From positions 1 through 11,969 of the forward strand of contig CAZMRK010000437.1 of the NCBI GenBank assembly GCA_964568355.1: a DNA stretch of 11,969 bases. Direction: 5' to 3'. The notes beneath the pieces were generated by a model. It worked only from the letters and a program-made list of their open reading frames with translations. It made no database searches and had not been told where the DNA came from. The position numbers and the translations under genes are program-made. Source of the stretch: JAJPJX01 sp964568355 (GTDB taxonomy: Bacteria; Acidobacteriota; Terriglobia; Bryobacterales; Bryobacteraceae). This document shows, piece after piece, positions 5,963 through 11,969 of the stretch. Positions within the stretch are counted from its first letter, which is position 1. Every line of letters starts with the position of its first letter.

Positions 5963-8900
5963 ATGTCTCAGCCAGCGATGCACTCGATCTGCACCTGCTT
6001 CTGCAGGGCGCTTGCCCTCTTCATCAGCCTCTGGATAGCGGCGCCTGCAATCTATGCCCAACTCTCCACGGCCTCGGTCAACGGAACCGTCCAGGATTCG
6101 AGCGGTAGCGCCATTACCGAGGCCGTCGTGACCTTGCGCAACGTCGGCACCAACATCCAGCGCGAGACCACCACCAATACCGCTGGAAACTATGTCCTGC
6201 TAAATCTGCCTCCCGGGACTTATGTACTTACTGCCGCCAAGAGCGGTTTCGGAACCACAACGGTCGCGCCCTTCACCCTGGTGGTGAACCAGACCGCGAC
6301 GTTTAACCTGTCGCTGAACGTGGAGTCGGTGCAGCAGTCCGTCACCGTCGAAGCCAGCGGCTCCGAGGTCCAGGCCTCCACCGCCGAATTGGGCGCCGTC
6401 GTGGGCAAACAGCAGGTCTCCGATCTCCCTCTGAACGGCCGGAACTTCACCCAGTTATTAGTGCTGAGTCCCGGGGTGGCGCCGGTCAATAACTCGCAGA
6501 ATAACGGCGGCTGGTTAACCGGCGCGGTCGGACAGTTTACCTTCCCCGCCATTAATGGGCAGAGCAACCGCAGCAACTTCTTCCTGTTGGACGGTATTCA
6601 GAATTACAGCTCGATTCTGAGTACCTATGCGCTGGCTCCCATCATCGATACCGTTCAGGAATTTAAGGTGGAGTCTCACAACGACCAGGCGGAATTCGGT
6701 CAGGTTACCGGCGGAGTCGTCGACGTCGTCACCAAGTCGGGAACCAACCAGCTTCACGGCACCGCCTGGGAGTTCCTCCGCAATGACGCCCTCGATGCGC
6801 GAAACTTCTTCCTCCCCCGCGTCACTCCCTACCGCTGGAACCAGTTCGGCGCCAGCGGCGGTGGACCGGTGGTCCTCCCGCACCTGTATAACGGACGCAA
6901 CCGTACCTTCTTCTTCGTCGGCTATCAGGGATTTCGCTTCCGCCAGCCGGCCAATGCCTACTACCGGGTGCCCACGGCTGCCAACCTGGCCGGTGACTTA
7001 AGCGACCAGCCGGGGCAGATCTACAATCCTTACAGCACCCGACCCGATCCGGCCAATCCCGGATCTTTCATCCGGGATCCCTTTCCAGGAAACCAGATAC
7101 CCGGCAGTCTGATCGATCCCGGAATGCTGCTTTACGCCAAGACCACCTTGCCGGCTCCCAACTCCACCAGCCTGCCGCCGTTCAATGCCCTCGACACCAC
7201 GCCCACCGCGCAAAATCAGGAAGAATACAGCGCCCGTGTGGACCAGGTTCTCCACAGCCGCGACTTTTTCTGGTTCCGCTACAGCGGCGCTTTGCAGGAT
7301 AACAGCGGCTCCGGAGGCCGCCAGTCGCTGGCGAGCCTCACCGAGTACCGCGCCAAGAATATCGGCATCAGTTGGGTGCACACCTTCGGCCCCACCAGCG
7401 TGCTCCAGGTGCAGTTGGGCCGCGCCGTCACCCGCTATGACAGCCTCGCCCGCTTCCGCTCGTCGTATGTGCCGGATGCCGCGGCATTTGCCAATGCCGT
7501 AGGATTTAATTCGGCTTTCGTCAGTAACTTCGGCAACGGCAAGACCTATGTCCCCTCCGCCGGTGTGACCGACTTCTTCTCCGGCGGCGAAAACGATGGT
7601 TTGCAGGTCCCCACGGCCACTTGGCAGGAACGGGCCAATTACTCCAAAGTCTGGGGCAGGCATACCATCAAGTTCGGCGGCGAAGTAAGTAGCATGCACT
7701 TCAGCCAGACCCAGCGCAACCCGAATGTTACTTTCGCAGTCCCACAAACCAGCAACCTGCAGAATACCGCCGGCACCGGTAGCTCACTGGCCTCTTTCCT
7801 CCTGGGCCTCCCCGATTCCCTCACCTTCCGCAACACCGTTACCTCGCTCGATTGGGGCGGCGTCATTAGCGGATATGTGCAGGATCAGTGGAAAGTGACG
7901 CCTCAGCTCACTCTAAACTTCGGTCTTCGCTACGATCGCACCGTGATCCCGCCGCTCAATCAGGAGATTGGCGATCTCGACCTGATCCGCGGGCTCTACA
8001 TCACCGAACCCAGGGTCGCCACGACGCCCTCCTGCGCGCAACGGGGAATGGCGCCCTGTATTCCCACTCCCGACGGAAAGCTCCCCCCGGGCGTAATCAT
8101 CGATCAGGGCGGCAAGATCTTCCACGATACAACCAAGAACTTTCAGCCGCGCTTCGGTGTTGCCTACCGTGTCCGCCCCAAGACTGCGATTCGCGGCAGT
8201 TTCGGCGTATTCTTCGATAATTGGGCCGGCGTCACGCAGATCGCTCGCAATACGGAAGGCACCTGGCCCAGCTCCGGCGCTACCTGGCAGTACAACCTGA
8301 ACACACCCACTGCGGCCCAGCCGCTTCCGACCATCAAGGCCACCAATCCGTTGGTGGGTTTCGGGCCTCTCCCGTCGGACACCCCCTGGACGGTCGGCCA
8401 GTATTATTTCGATCCCTACATCAAGAATGCCTATGCGCTCGAATGGAACTTCGGCGTCCAGCACGAACTTGCTCCGGCAACGGTTCTTACCGTGAACTAT
8501 GTCGGCTCGGGGGGCCGCCGTCTGGATATGGGAGGCTTCTACAATACGGCCGTAACGCCTGGTCCGGGAGATCCGCAGGCGCGGGCTCCCTTTCCCTGGA
8601 TCATCGCCACCAACTTCGATCGTAGTTGGGGCCGCAGCAATTACCATGCATTGCAGGTCCTCCTGGATAAGAAGGTCTCCAGCACCAGCGCCGGAACCTT
8701 TGCCTATATGATCTCCTATACCTGGTCCAAGTCGATCGATATCGGCTGCTCAGGGTGGTTCGGCGTGGAAGGATGCTCCATTCAGAATCCCTATACCTTC
8801 AATAACGACCGGAGCGTGAGTGCGTTTGACCTGACTCACGTGCTGACCGTCAACTGGATCTACGACATCCCAGTTGGCCGCGGCAAGGCCTTCCAGACCG

Positions 8901-9370
8901 GCAGCCGGGTCGCGGATTACCTCCTCGGCAACTGGCAGGTGAATGGAATCGCCGTTCTGCGCTCCGGCCAGCCCTATAACATTAACGTCAGTGGAGATAT
9001 CGCCAATATCGGCAACGCCAGCGGCTACATGCGCCCGAATCTCGTCGGCAACCCTGTCCTGTCCAGTCCGGATCCCAGCCGATGGCTCAATACTTCGGCA
9101 TTCGCTGTTCCGGCACAGTACACCTTCGGAAACCTCGGACGTTACGCTCTGCGTTCGGACTGGCTACGGAACTTTGACCTTTCTCTGTTCCGCCAGTTCC
9201 CGTTCACTGAATCGAAGATCCTGGAGTTCCGCGCGGAATCGTTCAATGCGTTCAACACGCCTACTTTTTCGGCGCCAACCGGTAACATGAGCAGTCCGAA
9301 TTTCGGGCGCGTTGTAAGCACCGCGAACGCTCCCAGAGTCATCCAATTCGGCCTGAAACTGATATTCTGA
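5963..9370 (+). CDS. Oar-like TonB-dependent outer-membrane receptor with N-terminal carboxypeptidase-regulatory domain
   Basis: A 1135-residue outer-membrane protein of the large receptor family expanded in Acidobacteriota. A signal peptide (1-32) ends at AIYA/Q. A carboxypeptidase-regulatory/Cna-B-like beta-sandwich follows (about 36-120, with SVNGTVQDSSGSAITEAVVT and NLPPGTYVLTA). The plug domain (about 130-265) contains DLPLNGRNF (154-162), NFFLLDG (205-211), VQEFKV (231-236) and VTGGVVDVVTKSGTN. The rest is a long beta-barrel, ending in QFGLKLIF with the C-terminal aromatic residue typical of outer-membrane barrels. The start follows AAGGAG (5950-5955) by 7 nt. Such receptors take up large substrates with TonB energy, often oligosaccharides or peptides, and the substrate cannot be read from the sequence. 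It is divergent from the catabolic operon and immediately upstream of a GntR regulator, which suggests co-regulation. No frameshift or truncation was seen. Confidence 0.9.
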   Translation: MSQPAMHSICTCFCRALALFISLWIAAPAIYAQLSTASVNGTVQDSSGSAITEAVVTLRNVGTNIQRETTTNTAGNYVLLNLPPGTYVLTAAKSGFGTTTVAPFTLVVNQTATFNLSLNVESVQQSVTVEASGSEVQASTAELGAVVGKQQVSDLPLNGRNFTQLLVLSPGVAPVNNSQNNGGWLTGAVGQFTFPAINGQSNRSNFFLLDGIQNYSSILSTYALAPIIDTVQEFKVESHNDQAEFGQVTGGVVDVVTKSGTNQLHGTAWEFLRNDALDARNFFLPRVTPYRWNQFGASGGGPVVLPHLYNGRNRTFFFVGYQGFRFRQPANAYYRVPTAANLAGDLSDQPGQIYNPYSTRPDPANPGSFIRDPFPGNQIPGSLIDPGMLLYAKTTLPAPNSTSLPPFNALDTTPTAQNQEEYSARVDQVLHSRDFFWFRYSGALQDNSGSGGRQSLASLTEYRAKNIGISWVHTFGPTSVLQVQLGRAVTRYDSLARFRSSYVPDAAAFANAVGFNSAFVSNFGNGKTYVPSAGVTDFFSGGENDGLQVPTATWQERANYSKVWGRHTIKFGGEVSSMHFSQTQRNPNVTFAVPQTSNLQNTAGTGSSLASFLLGLPDSLTFRNTVTSLDWGGVISGYVQDQWKVTPQLTLNFGLRYDRTVIPPLNQEIGDLDLIRGLYITEPRVATTPSCAQRGMAPCIPTPDGKLPPGVIIDQGGKIFHDTTKNFQPRFGVAYRVRPKTAIRGSFGVFFDNWAGVTQIARNTEGTWPSSGATWQYNLNTPTAAQPLPTIKATNPLVGFGPLPSDTPWTVGQYYFDPYIKNAYALEWNFGVQHELAPATVLTVNYVGSGGRRLDMGGFYNTAVTPGPGDPQARAPFPWIIATNFDRSWGRSNYHALQVLLDKKVSSTSAGTFAYMISYTWSKSIDIGCSGWFGVEGCSIQNPYTFNNDRSVSAFDLTHVLTVNWIYDIPVGRGKAFQTGSRVADYLLGNWQVNGIAVLRSGQPYNINVSGDIANIGNASGYMRPNLVGNPVLSSPDPSRWLNTSAFAVPAQYTFGNLGRYALRSDWLRNFDLSLFRQFPFTESKILEFRAESFNAFNTPTFSAPTGNMSSPNFGRVVSTANAPRVIQFGLKLIF

Positions 9371-9375
9371 GCGGC

Positions 9376-9391
9376 CCGGCCCACCGGCCGG
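9376..9391 (+). terminator. Short GC hairpin after the receptor gene, weak terminator candidate
   Basis: CCGGCC (9376-9381) and GGCCGG (9386-9391) form a 6-bp stem with a CACC loop, 6 nt after the receptor stop codon. No T-run follows, so it could attenuate rather than end transcription into the GntR gene. Confidence 0.3.
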
Positions 9392-9441
9392 TCTGCTATC
9401 ATGAGGGGGAGTTATCTCCTCGCCGCCTGACCCAGCGATAC

Positions 9442-10236
9442 ATGTTTAACGAGCCTCGGAATCCGGACCGCCGCATCAAGCGGCCTCCCAGCCTCCACGA
9501 AGTCGTAGCCCAGCAGATTCAGGAGATGATTCTCTCGGAATCCATGCAGCCGGGCACACGGCTCATCCCCGAGCGGGTCCTCTGCGATCGCTTCGGGGTC
9601 AGCCGGACCGTAATTCGGGAAGCTCTCAAGGCTCTGATCGCTCGCGGTGTGTTGAAAGAGGTGCCGGGCAAGGGGACGTTCGTCTGGCAGAACGTCACCG
9701 AGCCTCTCAAGGACCTGCTCACCGTCTTTGCCGCCCGCCACGGCCGCCACGGTCATAACAATCTGTTCGAAGCAAGAAGGCTTCTGGAGGTGGAAATCGC
9801 CGGTCTTGCTGCGGAGAGGGCTACCGCGGAAGATATCGCCCACCTTCAAAAGCTCAACGACAAACTGGCGCGTATGAATAAGGTCCAGCAGGATTGGACC
9901 GAGGAGCGCGTGAGAGAGTACAACAAGGTCGAGTTACAGTTCCACTTATCGTTGGCCCAGTGCACCAAGAACGAGTTCTTTGTCGTCCTGCTCAACGCTC
10001 TCTCCGACGCCTTTAGCGAGAGCTGGACCGATATTCACTCCCGCCTGGAAACCCGCAAGCAGGGCGTGGACCTGCACGCCCGCATCCTCGCCGCCATCTC
10101 GGCCAAAGACCCTCGCGCCGCCCGCCGCGCCACCCGGGAAAACCTCAAGGCTTTCCTGGAAGCCTCGCCCGGAGGCTGCTGTACCCCTCCGATCAGCCAC
10201 GGAACCGCGCGCGTAAGCAAGCGGACGCAACACTGA
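9442..10236 (+). CDS. GntR-family transcriptional regulator, FadR subfamily (FCD ligand domain)
   Basis: A 264-residue DNA-binding regulator. The winged helix-turn-helix spans about residues 16-82, with the signature LIPERVLCDRFGVSRTVIRE and the wing VPGKGTFVW. The alpha-helical FCD effector domain spans about 106-240 (LFEARRLLEVEIAGLAAERAT; QFHLSLAQCTKNEFF; LHARILAAISAKDPRAARRAT). FCD domains usually bind a metal with Asp and three His; the equivalents here appear to be E164, H168, H212 and N234, so two ligands are changed. The ATG at 9442 is the first in frame, but no Shine-Dalgarno stands at normal distance (a GAGGGGGAG lies about 30 nt upstream). Residues after about 241 are a low-complexity tail, and codons 253-261 lie in a dispersed repeat (10199-10224). 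It probably senses an acidic or amino metabolite and controls the receptor, the divergent operon, or both; this is inferred from position only. Confidence 0.88.
   Translation: MFNEPRNPDRRIKRPPSLHEVVAQQIQEMILSESMQPGTRLIPERVLCDRFGVSRTVIREALKALIARGVLKEVPGKGTFVWQNVTEPLKDLLTVFAARHGRHGHNNLFEARRLLEVEIAGLAAERATAEDIAHLQKLNDKLARMNKVQQDWTEERVREYNKVELQFHLSLAQCTKNEFFVVLLNALSDAFSESWTDIHSRLETRKQGVDLHARILAAISAKDPRAARRATRENLKAFLEASPGGCCTPPISHGTARVSKRTQH
10199..10224 (+). repeat. Dispersed 26-nt GC-rich repeat, unit 1 (inside the end of the GntR gene)
   Basis: This 26-mer matches the unit at 10246-10271 at 20 of 26 positions without gaps. It has CCGC...GCGG ends able to pair (10205-10208 with 10221-10224). 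It supplies codons near the end of the GntR gene. From memory, the reverse-strand peptide LAYARGSV is a frequent spurious translation product in acidobacterial genomes, which suggests a family dispersed genome-wide; this cannot be confirmed here. Confidence 0.55.
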
Positions 10237-10245
10237 ACCACCGTT

Positions 10246-10271
10246 ACCGAGCCGCGACCGTAAGGGAGCGG
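10246..10271 (+). repeat. Dispersed 26-nt GC-rich repeat, unit 2 (convergent intergenic gap)
   Basis: The second unit, same orientation, starts 47 nt after the first, in the 50-nt gap between the convergent GntR and deaminase-like genes. Two alternative hairpins are possible: GACCG with CGGTC (within 10256-10273), or CCGTAAGG with CCTCACGG (10258-10280, one mismatch). Given its place between convergent genes, it may also act as a bidirectional transcript end. Confidence 0.55.
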
Positions 10272-10286
10272 TCCTCACGGCACACG

Positions 10287-11450
10287 TTATACTGGCGACT
10301 CAAACGACGTACGTTTCGTCTGAATGGCCACCGGAAGCCCGGCCATCATGAAACTGGACCGCGCTCTGCAGGACTTGCACGGCCACATATAGCACCAGTT
10401 TCCGTGAGTGGTCCCGTTGACGATATAGTCGCCCGGGCAGACGCGCCCCCCTTTGGGGCACCAGATGCAAGCCTGCGAGACCACCGCGGCCACCGGCATG
10501 CCCCGCACGTCGCAGATGTGCTTACTGAGCGCGGCGAAGGCGCGCGGCTCCGCGCAAAACAGGCTGTTGGCCTTCATTTCCAGGTACTTCTTAAACGCTT
10601 TGGCGGAAGCGGGCTCCAGACCGGTGAGAAAGGGTGTCAGGTTCACTGGTTCGTCCTGTGTCTTTTTCGAGAGCGCCCTCGCGCACGCGACGAAGCTCTC
10701 CACCCAACTCGCTTCTACGCCCCAATGCCTGCTGATGAGGATAGCGTGGGCTCCGAGAGACAACAAGGTCAGCCGGAAATAGATGGAGATGTAACCATGG
10801 TCCTCCCCGCAGGCGTTCATGTGCAGGGCCAATGCGCATGTGGCGATGTCTTTGATCACCTTGTTCCGCTCGTCCTGCCCTGCCATTTTGCGCACCGGCA
10901 GGTTATGCTCCTTCCGATAGTGCTTGTCCAGAGCCGGCTGCTTGGAGATCTGCTTTTCTTCGATCAGTGCCTGAACCGCGTCCAACTTCGCTTTCACGTC
11001 TTCAAACGTCAGCCATTTCCTGGGAGGATCGAACCCTTTCGTAATCGCGTCGAACAAAGCCAGGAAATCCGCATTCATGGGCAGATAAAAATCGTACGCG
11101 GAATTCGCATACAGAAAGCTGCACGGCGCTCCCAGCCTCTGCTGCGTCAGCGTCCCCAACGTCAGCAGTTCGGCCGGTCCCAGAACGGTGTCCAGTCCGG
11201 CCGGAGCTCCGGAAGTGGCAACGACAAAGACGGTCTTGCCTCCTCCGCGAATTTGAACCACTTCCACTGCGCCGCTGTACGTGGTGCCGGCGCCTTCCAA
11301 ATGGCGCATCAGGATCTCGGTGGCGATGCAGACATCCAAAGTCGCCGACGGGAAATATCCGAGCCGGTCCCGGCTGCCGTTTAGCGCATTCATTGCTGCC
11401 TGAGCCCGGCTGACGACCTGGTCTCCGAACGTTACAGTGGGACTACTCAT
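10287..11450 (-). CDS. Protein of unknown function with a possible C-terminal deaminase-like zinc domain
   Basis: A 387-residue protein that I cannot assign to a known family. There is no signal peptide and it is probably soluble. The N-terminal half includes strand-like VEVVQIRGGGKTVFVVATSG (62-81) and an acidic/basic helical part (about 148-205). The C-terminal part holds C299-A-E301-P followed by a helix (RAFAALSKHI), a strand (VAAVVSQACIW), a cysteine-rich insert (C328, C331, C338, C353) and P357-C358-K-S-C361 followed by helix and strand. The order CAE, strand, PCxxC is the zinc-site pattern of the cytidine-deaminase fold, and the C-A-E form is what I recall for the YwqJ-type bacterial deaminases. 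The 57-residue gap is long and the last helix-strand of the fold is missing, so the C-x2-C-x6-C insert might instead form a separate zinc knuckle. The ATG at 11448-11450 follows AAAGGAG (11458-11464) by 7 nt. It lies 69 nt downstream of the glycogen debranching gene. Confidence 0.7.
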   Translation of the reverse strand: MSSPTVTFGDQVVSRAQAAMNALNGSRDRLGYFPSATLDVCIATEILMRHLEGAGTTYSGAVEVVQIRGGGKTVFVVATSGAPAGLDTVLGPAELLTLGTLTQQRLGAPCSFLYANSAYDFYLPMNADFLALFDAITKGFDPPRKWLTFEDVKAKLDAVQALIEEKQISKQPALDKHYRKEHNLPVRKMAGQDERNKVIKDIATCALALHMNACGEDHGYISIYFRLTLLSLGAHAILISRHWGVEASWVESFVACARALSKKTQDEPVNLTPFLTGLEPASAKAFKKYLEMKANSLFCAEPRAFAALSKHICDVRGMPVAAVVSQACIWCPKGGRVCPGDYIVNGTTHGNWCYMWPCKSCRARSSFMMAGLPVAIQTKRTSFESPV

Positions 11451-11457
11451 CCAAGCG

Positions 11458-11485
11458 CTCCTTTAGGAATACTTTTGGCAGTATA
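11458..11485 (-). promoter_or_regulatory. Possible -10 box and Shine-Dalgarno for the 387-residue protein
   Basis: The minus strand has TATACT (11480-11485), then AAAGGAG (11458-11464), then ATG at 11450. The -10 matches five of six positions but no -35 stands at the right distance, so the gene may have its own weak promoter or be read through from upstream. Confidence 0.35.
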
Positions 11486-11519
11486 CATCATGCCGCGTAC
11501 GCGCCGATTTTTCCGGGAT

Positions 11520-11969
11520 TCAACGGCCTCGCACATCCCAAATTCCAGGGCCCGCCAGAAGGGCCACCACCGAGTGCGGCCCCGCCAGATAGTCTGGACC
11601 CGCGACCGGTTGCGCCTCATGCAGTTCGACGATGTCGTGCGGCGAATCGAGCGAGGTGTCCACCCACCGGTGCCATCCTCCTTCCTCGCTTTCCGGAGCG
11701 GGAAGTTCGAAGGACAGCGGCTCCCAGTACGCATTCCAAATCAGGTAGGCGCGCAGCCGCCGTTCGGGAAGATCCGCCTCCAGCGCCAGGCTGTGCGACC
11801 TGGAACCCCAATCCGGCCGGTGCCGTTTCACCCCGTGCCACGTCCTCTCGGCTTGCTGAAGCCACTGGTTCAGGCTGACGCGCCGGTGCTCTCTTCCCAA
11901 ATCGCGCTCCAGCCGGTTGGCAATCAGCAATCGCGCAAAGCGGTGGATGTCGGCGTGCTTCTCGATTAG
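11520..11969 (-). CDS. glgX: Glycogen debranching enzyme GlgX-type, C-terminal part (cut by the right window edge)
   Basis: The last 149 residues of a GH13 isoamylase/glycogen debranching enzyme. The frame is open to the window edge, beginning LIEKHADIHRFARLLIANR. This matches the end of the catalytic domain, and WHGVKRHRPDWGSRSHSLAL is the conserved block preceding the C-terminal beta domain in GlgX proteins. The beta domain follows: RAYLIWNAYWEPLSFELP, then WHRWVDTSLDSP and the final strand HSVVALLA. The enzyme hydrolyses alpha-1,6 branches of limit dextrins during glycogen breakdown in the cytoplasm. The catalytic residues lie outside the window. The stop is TGA at 11520-11522. An internal TTG at 11930 could be mistaken for a start, but coding continues upstream of it. 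No functional link to the neighbouring genes is apparent. Confidence 0.88.
   Translation of the reverse strand, partial: LIEKHADIHRFARLLIANRLERDLGREHRRVSLNQWLQQAERTWHGVKRHRPDWGSRSHSLALEADLPERRLRAYLIWNAYWEPLSFELPAPESEEGGWHRWVDTSLDSPHDIVELHEAQPVAGPDYLAGPHSVVALLAGPGIWDVRGR

Noticed and set aside
6515..8647. Several antisense frames of 118-249 codons within the receptor gene
   Set aside because: The receptor is intact with all family motifs in frame, and the antisense products have no ribosome binding sites or domain features that I can see.
9946..10278. 110-codon minus-strand frame containing LAYARGSV
   Set aside because: It is opposite the GntR gene, and its N-terminal part is read from the repeat units. 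Such peptides are a typical spurious translation of these repeats.
10404..11384. 326-codon plus-strand frame opposite the deaminase-like gene
   Set aside because: The minus-strand frame has a strong Shine-Dalgarno and structured motifs, while the plus-strand translation has no recognisable domain and lies fully antisense.
11494..11503. CGCGTACGCG perfect 10-bp palindrome between the debranching gene and the deaminase-like gene
   Set aside because: It is short, GC-rich and self-complementary without a loop, so it is expected by chance at this base composition. No second site was seen.

Overview
The window looks like part of an Acidobacteriota chromosome, most likely of the Solibacter/Bryobacterales type (inference). 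The signs are high GC content, an 'Oar-like' TonB-dependent receptor with an N-terminal carboxypeptidase-regulatory domain and the DLPLNGRNF signature, the start of a CxxCH cytochrome of a kind common in these bacteria, and dispersed palindromic intergenic repeats. No rRNA, tRNA, CRISPR array or insertion sequence was seen.

Layout. Positions 1-234 (minus) hold the N-terminus of an exported c-type cytochrome that runs off the left edge, with its own promoter at 270-298. Positions 417-5824 (minus) hold a five-gene apparent operon, transcribed right to left: a Tat-exported protein of unknown function (4916-5824), a Gfo/Idh/MocA oxidoreductase (3819-4850), an amidohydrolase/deacetylase-type metallohydrolase (2600-3814), a RhaT-type sugar permease (1530-2546) and a PLP-dependent D-serine dehydratase/D-threonine aldolase-like enzyme (417-1508). 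A bulged hairpin at 364-400 follows the last gene. A 138-bp AT-rich divergent intergenic region (5825-5962) separates this operon from a large TonB-dependent receptor (5963-9370, plus), which is followed by a GntR/FCD regulator (9442-10236, plus). Convergent to the regulator is a 387-residue protein of unknown function with a possible deaminase-like CAE...PCxxC signature (10287-11450, minus). The right edge holds the C-terminus of a GlgX-type glycogen debranching enzyme (11520-11969, minus).

How the genes may work together (inference): the outer-membrane receptor, exported protein, inner-membrane permease, deacetylase-type hydrolase, oxidoreductase and D-amino-acid PLP lyase, with a FadR-type regulator beside them, look like one uptake-and-catabolism locus for a carbohydrate or N-acylated D-amino-acid type substrate. 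The intergenic region between the operon and the receptor carries overlapping divergent promoter candidates and two short palindromes, a natural place for the GntR protein to act.

The most unusual structure is a 44-nt double-hairpin element present twice inside the operon (2553-2596 and 4862-4905). The two copies are identical over 29 nt and then differ only by compensatory base-pair changes in the second hairpin. A second repeat type, two related 26-mers at 10199-10224 and 10246-10271, forms the 3' end of the regulator gene and the convergent intergenic gap.
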